From assembly GCF_018863415.1 (NCBI RefSeq), contig NZ_JAHKSN010000015.1, forward strand, positions 1 through 64,000: a stretch of DNA of 64,000 nucleotides, in the 5' to 3' direction. The DNA is from Deinococcus aestuarii (GTDB taxonomy: Bacteria > Deinococcota > Deinococci > Deinococcales > Deinococcaceae). This document shows, piece after piece, positions 1 to 8,627 of the stretch (its first letter is position 1; every line of letters begins with the position of its first letter). The translations under genes were made by a program, and so were the position numbers. The notes beneath the pieces were generated by a model. The model searched no databases and was not told where the DNA came from. It was given only the letters and a program-made list of their open reading frames with translations.

Positions 1-1
1 C

Positions 2-91
2 ATCGAGGTCTTCTACAACCGCCAGCGCCGCCATTCCACCCTGGGGTACTTGACGCCCCTGGAGTTCGAACGCCAAGCTACAGCCGCTTAA
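2..91 (+). CDS. IS3-family transposase (OrfB/integrase core), C-terminal end, cut by window edge
   Basis: Only the last 29 codons are inside the window. They read as the end of a DDE integrase core: an IEVFYNRQRRHSTLGY stretch followed by LTPLEFE, which is the standard C-terminus of IS3-family OrfB transposases. The catalytic DDE residues lie to the left of the window. The sequence after the stop (about 92-118) probably holds the right end of the element, but I cannot fix the terminal repeat without the left end. Whether the whole element is intact cannot be judged from here. Confidence 0.85.
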   Translation: MEVFYNRQRRHSTLGYLTPLEFERQATAA

Positions 92-166
92 CTTCAACTA
101 CGCAATATCGGGGCAGGCCCAAACATCGACAAGTTCAACTTCTGAGCGCGTCTGACGGCGGAAGGG

Positions 167-233
167 TCACCCTGAACGAAGGGAAGGGTCTTACCCGGCA
201 TATCGGAGATGCTCCCCTGCGCTCAGCATGACA
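167..233. repeat. Dispersed imperfect inverted repeat
   Basis: The segment reads CACCCTGAACGAAGGG and then, in the opposite sense, CCCCTGCGCTCAGCATGA, so it can fold as an imperfect hairpin. This layout (CCCTGA-GCGAAG ... CTGCGCTCAG-ATGA) is a familiar intergenic repeat in many GC-rich genomes. It sits between the insertion-sequence end and the isomerase-like gene. The rest of 92-328 shows no gene. Confidence 0.5.
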
Positions 234-328
234 GCGTTCTATCTCAAACGCTCTGAAGTTCCGTCCCCGCCCCGCCGTCACCGTCCACCCCCGGGCGGTG
301 GCGGCCTTTCCTCCACCCGGGAGGTCCC

Positions 329-1789
329 ATGACGACCGCAGCCGCCCCGCCCGCCAGCACCCGCGCCCTCTCGCCCCTGAAGGTCGGCCTCTTCGGCATC
401 GGCCTGGACACGTACTGGCCGCAGTTCCCCGGGCTGGAGGAGCGGCTGCACGGATACGTGGGAAAGGTCGAACGCAGGCTGACGCGCCCGGACGTGGAGG
501 TCGTGAACCTGGGCCTGATCGACACGCCGGAGAAAGCCTCCGAGGCCGGGCACGCCTTTCGCCGCGCGGACGTGGACCTGATCTTCCTGCACGTCACGAC
601 GTACGCGCTGTCCTCCACGGTGCTTCCCGTCGTGCGGCGGGCGGGGGTGCCGGTGGTCATCCTCAACCTCCAGCCGGGGGCGGCCATCGACTACGCGGGC
701 CTGGGCGCGCTGGGCGACCGCACGCGGATGACGGGGGAGTGGCTGGCCTTCTGCTCGGCGTGTCCGGTGCCGGAGATCGCCAACGTGTTCCGGCGGGCGG
801 GGGTCTCCTTCCACCAGGTGACCGGGGTGCTGGAGGGAGACCCGCACGTCTGGAACGAGGTGGACGGCTGGCTCGACGCGGCGCGGGTGGCGCACGTCAT
901 GAGCCACAACCGCCTGGGGCTGATGGGGCACTCCTACAACGGGATGCTCGACATCTCGACCGACACGACGCTCCAGGCCGTCACCTTCGGCACCCACCTC
1001 CAGATCGTGGAACTCGACGAGCTGGCGGAGCTGCGGCGCGGGGTCGGCGGCGAGGACGTGCGGGCGAAGCTGGCGGAGTTCGCGGCCGAGTTCGACCTCC
1101 AGCCCGACTGCGACCCGGCGGAGCTGGAGCGGGCGGCGCGAACGTCCGTCGCCCTCGACCGGCTGGTGGAGCGGCACCACCTCGGCTCTCTGGCGTACTA
1201 CGCCCACTCGGTCCCCGGGCACGAGAACGAGGACGTGATCGGCTCCGTGATCCTGGGGTGCTCGCTCCTGACCGCGCGGGGCGTTCCGGTCGCGGGCGAG
1301 TACGAGGTGAAAAACGCCCAGGCGATGAAGATCATGGACACCCTGGGGGTGGGCGGGTCCTTTACCGAGTATTACGCGCTCGATTTCGACGACGACGTGG
1401 TGCTGATGGGGCACGACGGCCCCGGACACACCCGCATCGCGCAGGGGAAGACGAAGGTCCGGCCGCTGGCGGTCTACCACGGCAAGGTCGGGCGGGGCCT
1501 GAGCGTGGAGATGAGCGTGCAGCACGGGCCGGTGACACTGCTCTCGGTCGTCGAGCGGGGGAGCGGGCTGATGCTCCTCGTGGCGCAGGGGGAGAGCGTG
1601 CCCGGCCCGATCCTGGAGATCGGGAACACCAACAGCCGCTACCGCTTTCCGCCGGGCGCGCGGCGTTTCGTGGAGGCGTGGAACGCGCAGGGCCCGGCGC
1701 ACCACTGCGCGGTGGGGGTGGGGAACGTCGCGGAGAGGGTGCACAAGCTCGGCGCCCTGCTCGGCATCGAGACCGTGCAGGTGTGCTGA
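329..1789 (+). CDS. L-fucose/L-arabinose isomerase family protein
   Basis: A 486-residue protein of the arabinose/fucose isomerase fold, which interconverts aldoses and ketoses in the cytoplasm using a divalent metal. The expected metal ligands can be matched by eye: Glu in GEYEVKN, Glu in SFTEYY, His in LMGHDGPGH and His in PAHHCAVG near the C-terminus. The length is close to AraA (about 500). The start is the ATG preceded by GGGAGGTCCC. There are no other arabinose genes nearby, so the real sugar is unknown; this is a family call, not a claim that it is AraA. It is followed after 123 nt by a P450 on the same strand. Confidence 0.75.
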   Translation: MTTAAAPPASTRALSPLKVGLFGIGLDTYWPQFPGLEERLHGYVGKVERRLTRPDVEVVNLGLIDTPEKASEAGHAFRRADVDLIFLHVTTYALSSTVLPVVRRAGVPVVILNLQPGAAIDYAGLGALGDRTRMTGEWLAFCSACPVPEIANVFRRAGVSFHQVTGVLEGDPHVWNEVDGWLDAARVAHVMSHNRLGLMGHSYNGMLDISTDTTLQAVTFGTHLQIVELDELAELRRGVGGEDVRAKLAEFAAEFDLQPDCDPAELERAARTSVALDRLVERHHLGSLAYYAHSVPGHENEDVIGSVILGCSLLTARGVPVAGEYEVKNAQAMKIMDTLGVGGSFTEYYALDFDDDVVLMGHDGPGHTRIAQGKTKVRPLAVYHGKVGRGLSVEMSVQHGPVTLLSVVERGSGLMLLVAQGESVPGPILEIGNTNSRYRFPPGARRFVEAWNAQGPAHHCAVGVGNVAERVHKLGALLGIETVQVC

Positions 1790-1912
1790 GGACGAGAGCC
1801 GGGCCTCTACGGTCAGGCGGGACACGAACGGCGGAGGCGCGCGGGGGTATTCCAGGAGACCGGGTGGCCTCCCACCCACCTCCGCACCTCTCCTCCAGAA
1901 TGGACCCCACCC

Positions 1913-3046
1913 ATGACCGTGACCGAACCCCGCTACTCCCTCCTCGACCCCTTTCCCTGGTACGCGGCGATGCGCGAGCGTTCGCCCGTCGTCCGTGACC
2001 CCCAGTCCGGGATGTGGATGGTCTTCGGCTACGCGGACGTGCAGCGGACCCTCTCCGAGTGGAAGAACTTCTCCTCCGAGCGGGGTCGCCCCCGCGGCGA
2101 GAATCCCGAAAGCGCGCTGTCGTCGAGCATCATCTCCACCGACCCGCCCCGGCACCGCAGCCTGCGGGCCCTCGTCGAGCAGGCGTTCACGCCGAGGCAG
2201 GTCCGCGCCCTGGAACCCCGCATCGCCGAACTCGTGGACGAGCTGCTTTCCAAGGTCGAGCGGGCGGGGCGGATGGATTTCGTCCTCGACCTCGCCTACC
2301 CGCTGCCCGTCATCGTGATCGCGGAGATTCTGGGCATTCCCGCCTCCGACCGCGACGCCTTCAAGCGCTGGTCGGACGCGGTGGTGACGGGCAACATGAG
2401 CGGCAGCCGGGAGATGGCGGCCTACTTCGGGCGGCTGATCGAGGAGCGGCGGCACGACCCCGGCGAGGACCTCATCAGCGGGCTGATCGCCGCGCAGGTG
2501 GAGGGTGAGCACCTGAGCACCCAGGAACTCCTCGGCTTCTGCGTGCTGCTCCTGGTGGCGGGGAACGAGACGACGACCAACCTCCTCGCCAACACGGTGC
2601 TGTGCTGGGAGGACGCGCCGGGGGCGTACGGGCGGGTGCGGGCCGACCGTGGTCTGCTGCCGACGACGATTGAGGAGTCGCTGCGCTTCCGCTCGCCGGT
2701 CCAGTCCATGTTCCGGGTAGCGGCGCAGGACGTGGAGCTGGGCGGGCAGGTTATCCGGGAGGGCAGCCCCGTCATCGCCTGGATCGGCTCGGCCAACCGC
2801 GACGAGGCGCAGTTCGGGGACGCCGCCACCTTCGACCCGGCCCGGACGCCCAACCGGCACCTCGCCTTCGGGCACGGGGTGCACTTCTGCCTGGGAGCAC
2901 CGCTCGCGCGGCTGGAGGCGAGCGTCGCCCTCTCCGCCGTGCTCGACCGCCTGCCGAACCTGCGGGTGGAGCCGGGCACCGTGCTCGATCCCATCCCCAG
3001 CCAGATCGTCTCGGGGGTGAAGCGGCTGCCCGTCACCTTCGGGTAA
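1913..3046 (+). CDS. Cytochrome P450, bacterial soluble type
   Basis: A haem monooxygenase of 377 residues, a little shorter than typical bacterial class I P450s (about 400). The I-helix oxygen-activation motif AGNETTTN is at about 216-223, the ExxR pair (ESLR) at about 255-258, and the haem loop FGHGVHFCLG at about 319-328 with the thiolate Cys near 326. The substrate is unknown and no ferredoxin or ferredoxin reductase gene lies beside it. The K-helix region just after the I-helix looks short (LCWEDAPGAYGRVRAD), which may account for the small size. Its stop abuts the stop of the convergent amidohydrolase gene. Confidence 0.9.
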   Translation: MTVTEPRYSLLDPFPWYAAMRERSPVVRDPQSGMWMVFGYADVQRTLSEWKNFSSERGRPRGENPESALSSSIISTDPPRHRSLRALVEQAFTPRQVRALEPRIAELVDELLSKVERAGRMDFVLDLAYPLPVIVIAEILGIPASDRDAFKRWSDAVVTGNMSGSREMAAYFGRLIEERRHDPGEDLISGLIAAQVEGEHLSTQELLGFCVLLLVAGNETTTNLLANTVLCWEDAPGAYGRVRADRGLLPTTIEESLRFRSPVQSMFRVAAQDVELGGQVIREGSPVIAWIGSANRDEAQFGDAATFDPARTPNRHLAFGHGVHFCLGAPLARLEASVALSAVLDRLPNLRVEPGTVLDPIPSQIVSGVKRLPVTFG

Positions 3047-4186
3047 TCAGTCCGCCTTGTACAGCTCCGCCGCGTTGTCGTGCAGGAGGCGCCGGGCGGC
3101 CCAGCGTGCCTCCTCCGGGGAGAGGTCGCCCGCCTCCACCGTCTCCCCGAGGGCGCGGGTCAGGGTGGACCGTCCCGCGCGCGCGGCGAGCCAGAACATC
3201 TCGGGTGTCCGCTGGGCGTCCGTGCTGAACAGGACCTTGGTGATTGGAGAGAGGTGCAGGCTCTCGTGCCAGGCGGTCACCATTCCGTGCGTGCTCGTGT
3301 AGGGGATGGTGAGCCCCACATCCAGCCACGCCCCCGGGTACACGCTGGCGAGGTAGCCCGCCTCGCGGATGAAGGGGTAGCCGTGCAGCATGACGACGTG
3401 CAGGCCGCGCAACTCCGGGTCTTCGAGCAGGGCGCGCAGGTGGAGGGGGTTGGCGAGGCGCAGGTCGAGGTCCGGGTCGCCGTAGCCGGTGTGGAACTGG
3501 ATGGGCAGGCCGTGACGTAGACCGGCGCGCAGGGCCGCGTGCAACGTGGCGTCGAGGAGGGCCTTTCGATTGAGGCGGGGCGTCCTGTCTTCCGGCGTCT
3601 CCCGCAAGAGGGCATCGAGATCACGCTGCACCTCGGACAACTCGGGCCGCGTGATGTCCAGCCCCGTGCGGTAGGCGGCGATGCTCTTGAGGGCGACGAG
3701 ACCCGGGGCAAGGGCGTCGAAGTGGGCCTCCACCCGTTCCAGATAGACCCTCGCGTCCGGCGCCTCCCGCAGCAGCGCGGCCGCTTCCGCCTCGATGCGG
3801 GCGACGCGGCGGGTGGGAAGCAGAGCGTTCATCTGCTCCACCGTCAGCAGGCGACCTTGCCAGATGCCGTCGTCCATCAGCAGCAGGGAGATGCCCGTCT
3901 CCCGCATGAGCCGGGCGCAGAGGGCCGGGTAGTCCTGCGCCTGCCGGGCCGTCCGCACCGCGTCCGGGGTGGGATCGCAGCCGTACAGCTCCGCGAGGTG
4001 ACGGATGGAGCGGCGGAAATACAGGTTGTGGGGAACGTGCCGCGCCAGAATCTCCGGGTCGGCGGACTCGGTGAAGTACGGCTCGATGGGCTCCGCGCGC
4101 CACAGCGCCTCCGGGTACAGCCCGTGCGCGTGGTGGTCGAGGATGGGGAGGGCGGCGACGTGCTCGGCTAGCGCGTCGGGCGTCAT
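3047..4186 (-). CDS. Amidohydrolase (TIM-barrel metal hydrolase, FluG N-terminal-domain-like)
   Basis: A 379-residue metal-dependent hydrolase of the amidohydrolase-2 type. The N-terminal HxH metal motif appears as LDHHAHG at about 16-22, further histidines occur in IQFHTGYGD and VMLHGYPF, and an Asp occurs in LFSTDAQR, as expected of the barrel. It is the last gene of a four-gene operon; its ATG shares one base with the stop of the upstream glutamine-synthetase-like gene (TGATG), implying translational coupling. In fungal FluG and related bacterial proteins this domain is fused in front of a glutamine-synthetase domain; here they are separate and in reverse order. The reaction is unknown. 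Confidence 0.8.
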   Translation of the reverse strand: MTPDALAEHVAALPILDHHAHGLYPEALWRAEPIEPYFTESADPEILARHVPHNLYFRRSIRHLAELYGCDPTPDAVRTARQAQDYPALCARLMRETGISLLLMDDGIWQGRLLTVEQMNALLPTRRVARIEAEAAALLREAPDARVYLERVEAHFDALAPGLVALKSIAAYRTGLDITRPELSEVQRDLDALLRETPEDRTPRLNRKALLDATLHAALRAGLRHGLPIQFHTGYGDPDLDLRLANPLHLRALLEDPELRGLHVVMLHGYPFIREAGYLASVYPGAWLDVGLTIPYTSTHGMVTAWHESLHLSPITKVLFSTDAQRTPEMFWLAARAGRSTLTRALGETVEAGDLSPEEARWAARRLLHDNAAELYKAD

Positions 4187-5529
4187 CAGTACCGCTCCGC
4201 GAGCAATTCCAGTTCTTCCTCGGGGGAGAGGGGGCTCAGGGCTTCCCCCTCCAGCCGCTTGACCGCCACGTACGCCCGCAGCCGCGCTTCCCCGAAGGCG
4301 GCCCGCAGCACCGTATCCGCCTCGAGGGCGTCCAGACTCGCGCTCAGGGACGCGGGCAGGGGGAACATCCGGGCCGCCTCGCGCTCGGCCTCGCCGAGGA
4401 GAGCAGGGTCCACCGTCGCCTCGGGGGGGAGGGAGAGATCACGCTCCAGGCCGCCCAACCCCGCCGCGACCAGCGCACCGAGCGCGAGGTAGGGGTTGGC
4501 GGTGCCGTCCGCCGCCTTCACCTCGAAGCGGGTCACGCGGCCCCCGTGGCGGGTCACCCGCAGCGCGGCCTCGCGGTTGCCCACCCCCCAGGCGCAGTAC
4601 GCGCCCGCCCAGAAGTGGGGCTTGAGACGGCGGTACCCGTTCGGCAGCGGCACGGTCACGGCGGTCAGGGCCGGGAGGTGCGCGAGGATGCCCGCCATGA
4701 AGGCCCGGCCCGCCGCACTCAGGCCGTCCGGGTCGTCCGGGTCCCCGAGCGCGTCCTGTCCCCCCGCGTCCCGCAATCCCAGGTTGATGTGACACCCGCT
4801 GCCCGCCGCCGTCTCCGACACCTTGGCGAGGAAGCAGGCGACGAGGCCGTGCCTCCCCGCCGCCGCGCGGGCCGCCTCCCGGAAGAAAATTTGCTGGTCG
4901 GCGGCGTCCACCCCGACTCTGTACCGCACGGCGAGTTCGATCTGGCCGGGAGCGCTCTCCGGGTAGAGGTGCTCGGGCGTCAGGCCGAGGTCGAGGAGGG
5001 CGGCGGTGAGGTCGTGGAGGAACGGGAGGTGCGCGTTGAACGCCCCCGTCTGCGCGTACACGGTGCGGTCGGCGGGAACGAGCCGCCCCTCCGGGTCCCG
5101 GCGCAGCAGGAAGAACTCGTTCTCGAAGGCGGCGGTGAGGGTCAGGCCGTACGCTTCCAGGCGGCCCAGTTGCCCGCGCAGGAAGTCGCGGGGGCAGTGC
5201 TCCCAGGGCTGGCCGTCCTCCCGCCGCAGGTCCCCCAGCACCAGGGCGTGCCCCGGCAGCAGGGCGGTCGTCCGCAGGGTCCTGCCGTCGGGCACGAGGC
5301 GCACCTCACCCACGGGGCTCAGACCGCTGCCCGGCGCCAGCGCGTCGAACATCACGGGCAGGGCCATCTGCGCGGCGGCGAGGCCGATGCCGCCCGGCAG
5401 CCCCGCGTCGGGGTCGAGGAGGGCGACGTGGGCGGCCTTGGCGCGGATCACGTTGGCGTGGTCGCACCAGTGCACCCGCACCCACTGAACGCCCCCGGGC
5501 GCGAGGTCGGGCCAGTCGAGGTCGCGCAC
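4186..5529 (-). CDS. Glutamine-synthetase family protein (probable gamma-glutamyl ligase)
   Basis: A 447-residue glutamine-synthetase fold enzyme. Visible motifs are the metal/ATP region FENEFFLL, ESAPGQIE, the ammonia/glutamate loop GSGCHINLGL, the NGYRRLKPHF segment and the C-terminal TANPYLALGA. The sequence resembles the PuuA/GlnA-like branch that joins glutamate to amines or aromatic amines better than housekeeping GlnA. It starts with GTG one base after the permease stop and overlaps the amidohydrolase start by one base. Context with a permease, an amidase and an amidohydrolase argues for a catabolic ligase rather than nitrogen assimilation; the substrate is not deducible. Confidence 0.85.
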   Translation of the reverse strand: MRDLDWPDLAPGGVQWVRVHWCDHANVIRAKAAHVALLDPDAGLPGGIGLAAAQMALPVMFDALAPGSGLSPVGEVRLVPDGRTLRTTALLPGHALVLGDLRREDGQPWEHCPRDFLRGQLGRLEAYGLTLTAAFENEFFLLRRDPEGRLVPADRTVYAQTGAFNAHLPFLHDLTAALLDLGLTPEHLYPESAPGQIELAVRYRVGVDAADQQIFFREAARAAAGRHGLVACFLAKVSETAAGSGCHINLGLRDAGGQDALGDPDDPDGLSAAGRAFMAGILAHLPALTAVTVPLPNGYRRLKPHFWAGAYCAWGVGNREAALRVTRHGGRVTRFEVKAADGTANPYLALGALVAAGLGGLERDLSLPPEATVDPALLGEAEREAARMFPLPASLSASLDALEADTVLRAAFGEARLRAYVAVKRLEGEALSPLSPEEELELLAERY

Positions 5530-5530
5530 G

Positions 5531-6919
5531 TTAGACCTCCAGCGCCGTGTCCCGGCGCAGCACCCGCGTCAAGACGAGGTAGTACAGGACGCCGACCGCG
5601 AGCCAGCCCAGGCCGAGCAGCCACGTCGCCGCGCCCATGCTGTAGAGCACGTAGGCGATGATCCCGAAGCCCACACCCGGCAGCAGCAGGTGGCTGAAGT
5701 AGTTGCGCGAGCCCCGCCGCACCAAGAAGTGCACGATCACCGAGGCGTGCAGGAACAGGAAGCCCGTCAGCGCCCCGAAGTTCACGAGGCTGGTGAGCAG
5801 CGCCACGTTGTCGAGAAAGGCCAGCGCGACGACGAGCGAGACGAGCACCACGAGGACGATGCTGACGTGGGGGGTCTTGAACCTGGGGTGGACGCGGGCG
5901 AGCGGCGCGGGCAACTGGCGGTCGCGCGCCATCGCGAAGAGGATGCGGCTGATCGCGGCCTGCGAGACGAGCGAGTTCGCCACGCCCCAGGCCAGCGCGG
6001 TCGCCCCCGCCGTGAGCAGGGCCAGCCAGCTCCCGCCCGCGACCGCCGCCGCCTCGTAAAAGGCGGTGTCGAGCGACCGGAAGGTCAGCCCCCGGCTGAG
6101 GTCAGCGGCCACCCAGGTTTGCAGGATGAACAGGCCCCCCATCAGGAAGAGCGCGGCGAGGGTCGCGCGGCCCACCGTGCCCCGGCGGCGGTCTTTCACC
6201 TCCTCGCTGAGGGTGCTGATCGCGTCGAAGCCCAGGAAGCTCAGCGCGGCGACCGAGACGGCGGCCCCGATCACGGCAGGGGTCAGCACCTCCGGCTGGT
6301 AGAGCGGCGCGAGGGTCAGCCGCCCCGCCCCCGCCCCGCTGTAGAGCGCGATCAGCCCCACGAGCAGGAAGGCGAAGAGGACGGTGAGCTCCAGCACCAG
6401 AAAGACGCGGCTCGCGCGGGCGGTCAGCTCCACCCCGCGCAGGTTGACCACCATCCCGACGAGCAGGAACCCCACCACCCACGCCGCCTTGGGCACGGCG
6501 GGAAAGAGGGGCGCGAGGGCCGCCGCGCTCACGACGTACAGCAGCGCCGGGATCAGGATGTAGTCGAGCAGGATCAGCCACCCCGCGAAGAAGCCCGCCG
6601 CCCTGCCGATGCCGCGCTGCGCGTAGGCGTACACGCTGCCGCTGACCGGGAAGTCGCGCGACATCGCCCGGTAGCTCATCGCCGTGAAGAACATGGCGAC
6701 CATGCCGACGAGGTAGGCGAGGGCCACCATCCCCCGGCTCGCGTCGAGCACGTACCCGAAGATGCCGAACGGCGCAATCGGGACCATGAAGATCATCCCG
6801 TAGACGAGCAGGTCGCGGAAGGACAGCGCCCGCTTGAGTTCCTGGCGGTAGCCGAACTCCTCCACACCCACCCGCTCGTCCGCCGGGAGGGGTGATCCGC
6901 CCACGCCCTCGGTGCTCAC
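5531..6919 (-). CDS. APC-superfamily amino acid/amine permease
   Basis: An integral membrane transporter of 462 residues with about 12 hydrophobic segments, starting with the typical SFRDLLVYGMIFMVPIAP first helix and PVSGSVYAYAQRG loop of the amino acid-polyamine-organocation family. The reading frame is open further upstream, but the GTG at 6919 is chosen because it forms a GTGA overlap with the stop of the amidase gene and gives a normal N-terminus. It probably imports the substrate (amino acid, amine or polyamine-like) used by the enzymes encoded before and after it. Confidence 0.87.
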   Translation of the reverse strand: MSTEGVGGSPLPADERVGVEEFGYRQELKRALSFRDLLVYGMIFMVPIAPFGIFGYVLDASRGMVALAYLVGMVAMFFTAMSYRAMSRDFPVSGSVYAYAQRGIGRAAGFFAGWLILLDYILIPALLYVVSAAALAPLFPAVPKAAWVVGFLLVGMVVNLRGVELTARASRVFLVLELTVLFAFLLVGLIALYSGAGAGRLTLAPLYQPEVLTPAVIGAAVSVAALSFLGFDAISTLSEEVKDRRRGTVGRATLAALFLMGGLFILQTWVAADLSRGLTFRSLDTAFYEAAAVAGGSWLALLTAGATALAWGVANSLVSQAAISRILFAMARDRQLPAPLARVHPRFKTPHVSIVLVVLVSLVVALAFLDNVALLTSLVNFGALTGFLFLHASVIVHFLVRRGSRNYFSHLLLPGVGFGIIAYVLYSMGAATWLLGLGWLAVGVLYYLVLTRVLRRDTALEV

Positions 6920-7830
6920 ACCCGCTCCCGGGGCGGCTCCACCCCGAGCTGCGCGAGGACGTCCAGCCCCAGCTCGAAGCGGCAGGTCTTGAGCGGGTCC
7001 ACGACCTGGCTGATCTGAAGGTTCCCGGCGGCGCTCAGCAGCCCGATGGCGTCCGCGCGGGAGAGCCCGGCCTCCGATTGGAGGAACGCACTCATGTGCT
7101 TCGTCGCCAGGGTCGCGGCCTCGTCGAGGGTCAGGGCGCTGGCGACCGTGTAGAGGTGGGCCTGCGTCTGCACCATCGGCAGCGGCCAGGGACACTGAGG
7201 GACGACCGTCACCCGCAGGGTCACCTCGCCGGGCACCTCCAGCCCGCACACGCTGACCTCGCCGTCGCCCATGCCCGCGTGCAGGTCGCCGAGGGCGAGG
7301 AGGGCGCCCTCCACGTTCACCGGCAGCAGCAGCAGGCTCCCCGCCCGGATCACGGTGGTATCCATGTTGCCGCCGTGGGGGCCGGGGGTGCCGTTGGGCA
7401 CGGGCGTCTCGGCGGGCGCGGTGCCGATCACGCCGATCATGGGGCGCAGGGGCAGCCGCACGCCGCTCACCGTGACCCCCCCGTCCTCGACCGGGAAGAC
7501 CCGGACGGTGGGGTGTTCGAGCGCGTCGCCCTCCACGCCGAGCCCCGGGCCCGTCACCATCACCGCCCGGGGGCCGACCCGGATGTCGAGAATCTCGACG
7601 GCGAGGGCGTCGCCGGGCCGGGCGCCCTCCACGTACACCGGGCCGGTGGCGGGGTTGATGCGGTTCCAGTCGAGCGCGGTGAACGCGGCCCCGGCGTCCT
7701 GAATCTGGTCCTCGAAGCAGTCGCGCGTCTGGAAGACGAGAAGGCTGCCGCCCGGCACGCGCAGCGCGGGCGGATTGGCGGGGTCCATCGCGTAGACGAG
7801 GTGGTCGCGGGGCACGGTGAAGGTCGTCAT
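6916..7830 (-). CDS. Acetamidase/formamidase family protein
   Basis: A 304-residue member of the FmdA/AmdA amidase family, which hydrolyses small amides to acid plus ammonia. Family hallmarks are the NPATGPVYVEGARPGDAL segment, LGDLHAGMGDGEV and the HGGNMDT motif. The ATG at 7830 is preceded by AGGAGAAACGG; longer frames upstream are not gene-like. It is the first gene of the operon amidase-permease-GS-like ligase-amidohydrolase, all overlapping or within one base of each other. The order suggests uptake and stepwise breakdown of an amide- or amine-containing nitrogen source. Confidence 0.88.
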   Translation of the reverse strand: MTTFTVPRDHLVYAMDPANPPALRVPGGSLLVFQTRDCFEDQIQDAGAAFTALDWNRINPATGPVYVEGARPGDALAVEILDIRVGPRAVMVTGPGLGVEGDALEHPTVRVFPVEDGGVTVSGVRLPLRPMIGVIGTAPAETPVPNGTPGPHGGNMDTTVIRAGSLLLLPVNVEGALLALGDLHAGMGDGEVSVCGLEVPGEVTLRVTVVPQCPWPLPMVQTQAHLYTVASALTLDEAATLATKHMSAFLQSEAGLSRADAIGLLSAAGNLQISQVVDPLKTCRFELGLDVLAQLGVEPPRERV

Positions 7831-7896
7831 CCGTTTCTCCTGTCGCTGTGAAGGGAAAAAAGGTGGAGGCCGCCGGGGGGGTTTCGTTTTCGCCGC

Positions 7897-7905
7897 CTTA
7901 TAGCA
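7897..7905 (-). promoter_or_regulatory. Putative extended -10 element for the amidase operon
   Basis: On the minus strand the bases read TGCTATAAG, an extended -10 (TGnTATAAT-like), about 67-75 nt before the amidase ATG. No convincing -35 is seen, as is usual for extended -10 promoters. This is a by-eye match only. Confidence 0.4.
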
Positions 7906-8049
7906 CGTCTGCCCGGGCCGGGGGTCACCGCCCGGAGCCCGGGGCCCGCCCTCTTCCCCATCCTGTTTTGAACTACCGAGAAGGTTCCTTAGATCAAGAA
8001 CAAACGGGGGAGGGCAACGGATACACTCAGGTGAGGATACGGAGGGGAC

Positions 8050-8223
8050 GTGGCGACGACGGAGGTGTTCAAACGTGGGAACTCCCAGGTGGTTCGGCGG
8101 GGTGGGACGTTGATCCTGCGCCCGCTGCGCCCTGAGGCGACATGGGCGGCGTTCGACGCCCTGGCGGACATCCAGGGTGACTTTCTCCCGGGGGGGCGGC
8201 CGCAGGAGCGTGAAGTCTTCTGA
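8050..8223 (+). pseudogene. VapB/AbrB-type antitoxin with internal deletion
   Basis: A 57-residue frame with GTG start after GGAGGGGAC. It begins like VapB antitoxins (TTEVFKRGNSQVVR) and ends like them (GDFLPGGRPQEREVF, the toxin-binding tail). The usual stretch between the VR of the first beta strand and the TLILRP strand, roughly 20 residues, is missing: the sequence jumps from VVRR to GGTLILRP. That stretch builds the DNA-binding swapped hairpin, so the product should not bind its operator, though the tail that grips VapC remains. It is followed by a vapC-like frame, the normal gene order. Confidence 0.7.
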
Positions 8224-8627
8224 GCCTGCGTTATCTGCTCGGCACCAACATCTGCGTCTTCGTCCGAAGTCGCCCCCCGACGGTGCGGACCCGCTTCGAG
8301 GCGTTGAGGCCTGGCGAGGTCGGCATCGGCGCCGTGACGGAAGCGGAGCTGCTTGACGGCGCGCACGGGAGCGGGCGGCCAGAGCACAACCTCGCGGCCG
8401 TGCTCGACCTCTCGGCCCAGATGGAGATCGTGCCTTTCGACAGCCAGGTGACGGACCAGGATGGGCGCCTTCGCCACCATCTGGAGCGGTTGGGCACGCC
8501 CACCGGCCCCCTTGACCTTCAAATTGCCGCAACCGCCCTGACCCACGATCTTCCGCTGGTCACCCACCACACCCGCGAATTCGCGCAGGTGCCCGGTCTC
8601 CGCCTGGAGGACTGGATTCCCACATGA
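8220..8627 (+). pseudogene. Degenerate VapC (PIN-domain) toxin
   Basis: The frame is clearly VapC: SLRYLLGTNIC at the N-terminus, TEAEL with the conserved Glu, GPLDLQIA with a conserved Asp, and a THHTREFAQVPGLRLEDW tail. Two defects are visible. The first catalytic Asp (normally LDTNI) is Gly (GGC for GAC), and where the ATG should overlap the antitoxin stop there is CTG (8220). The first good start is GTG at 8283, which would drop the first strand and yield 114 residues. A PIN ribonuclease without that Asp should be inactive. The stop overlaps the recombinase ATG (ATGA). Confidence 0.75.

Noticed and set aside
278..2884. Long minus-strand open frame opposite the isomerase and P450 genes
   Set aside because: High-GC shadow frame: no recognisable domains, composition rich in Arg, Pro, Gly and His, and the plus strand holds two clear enzyme families.
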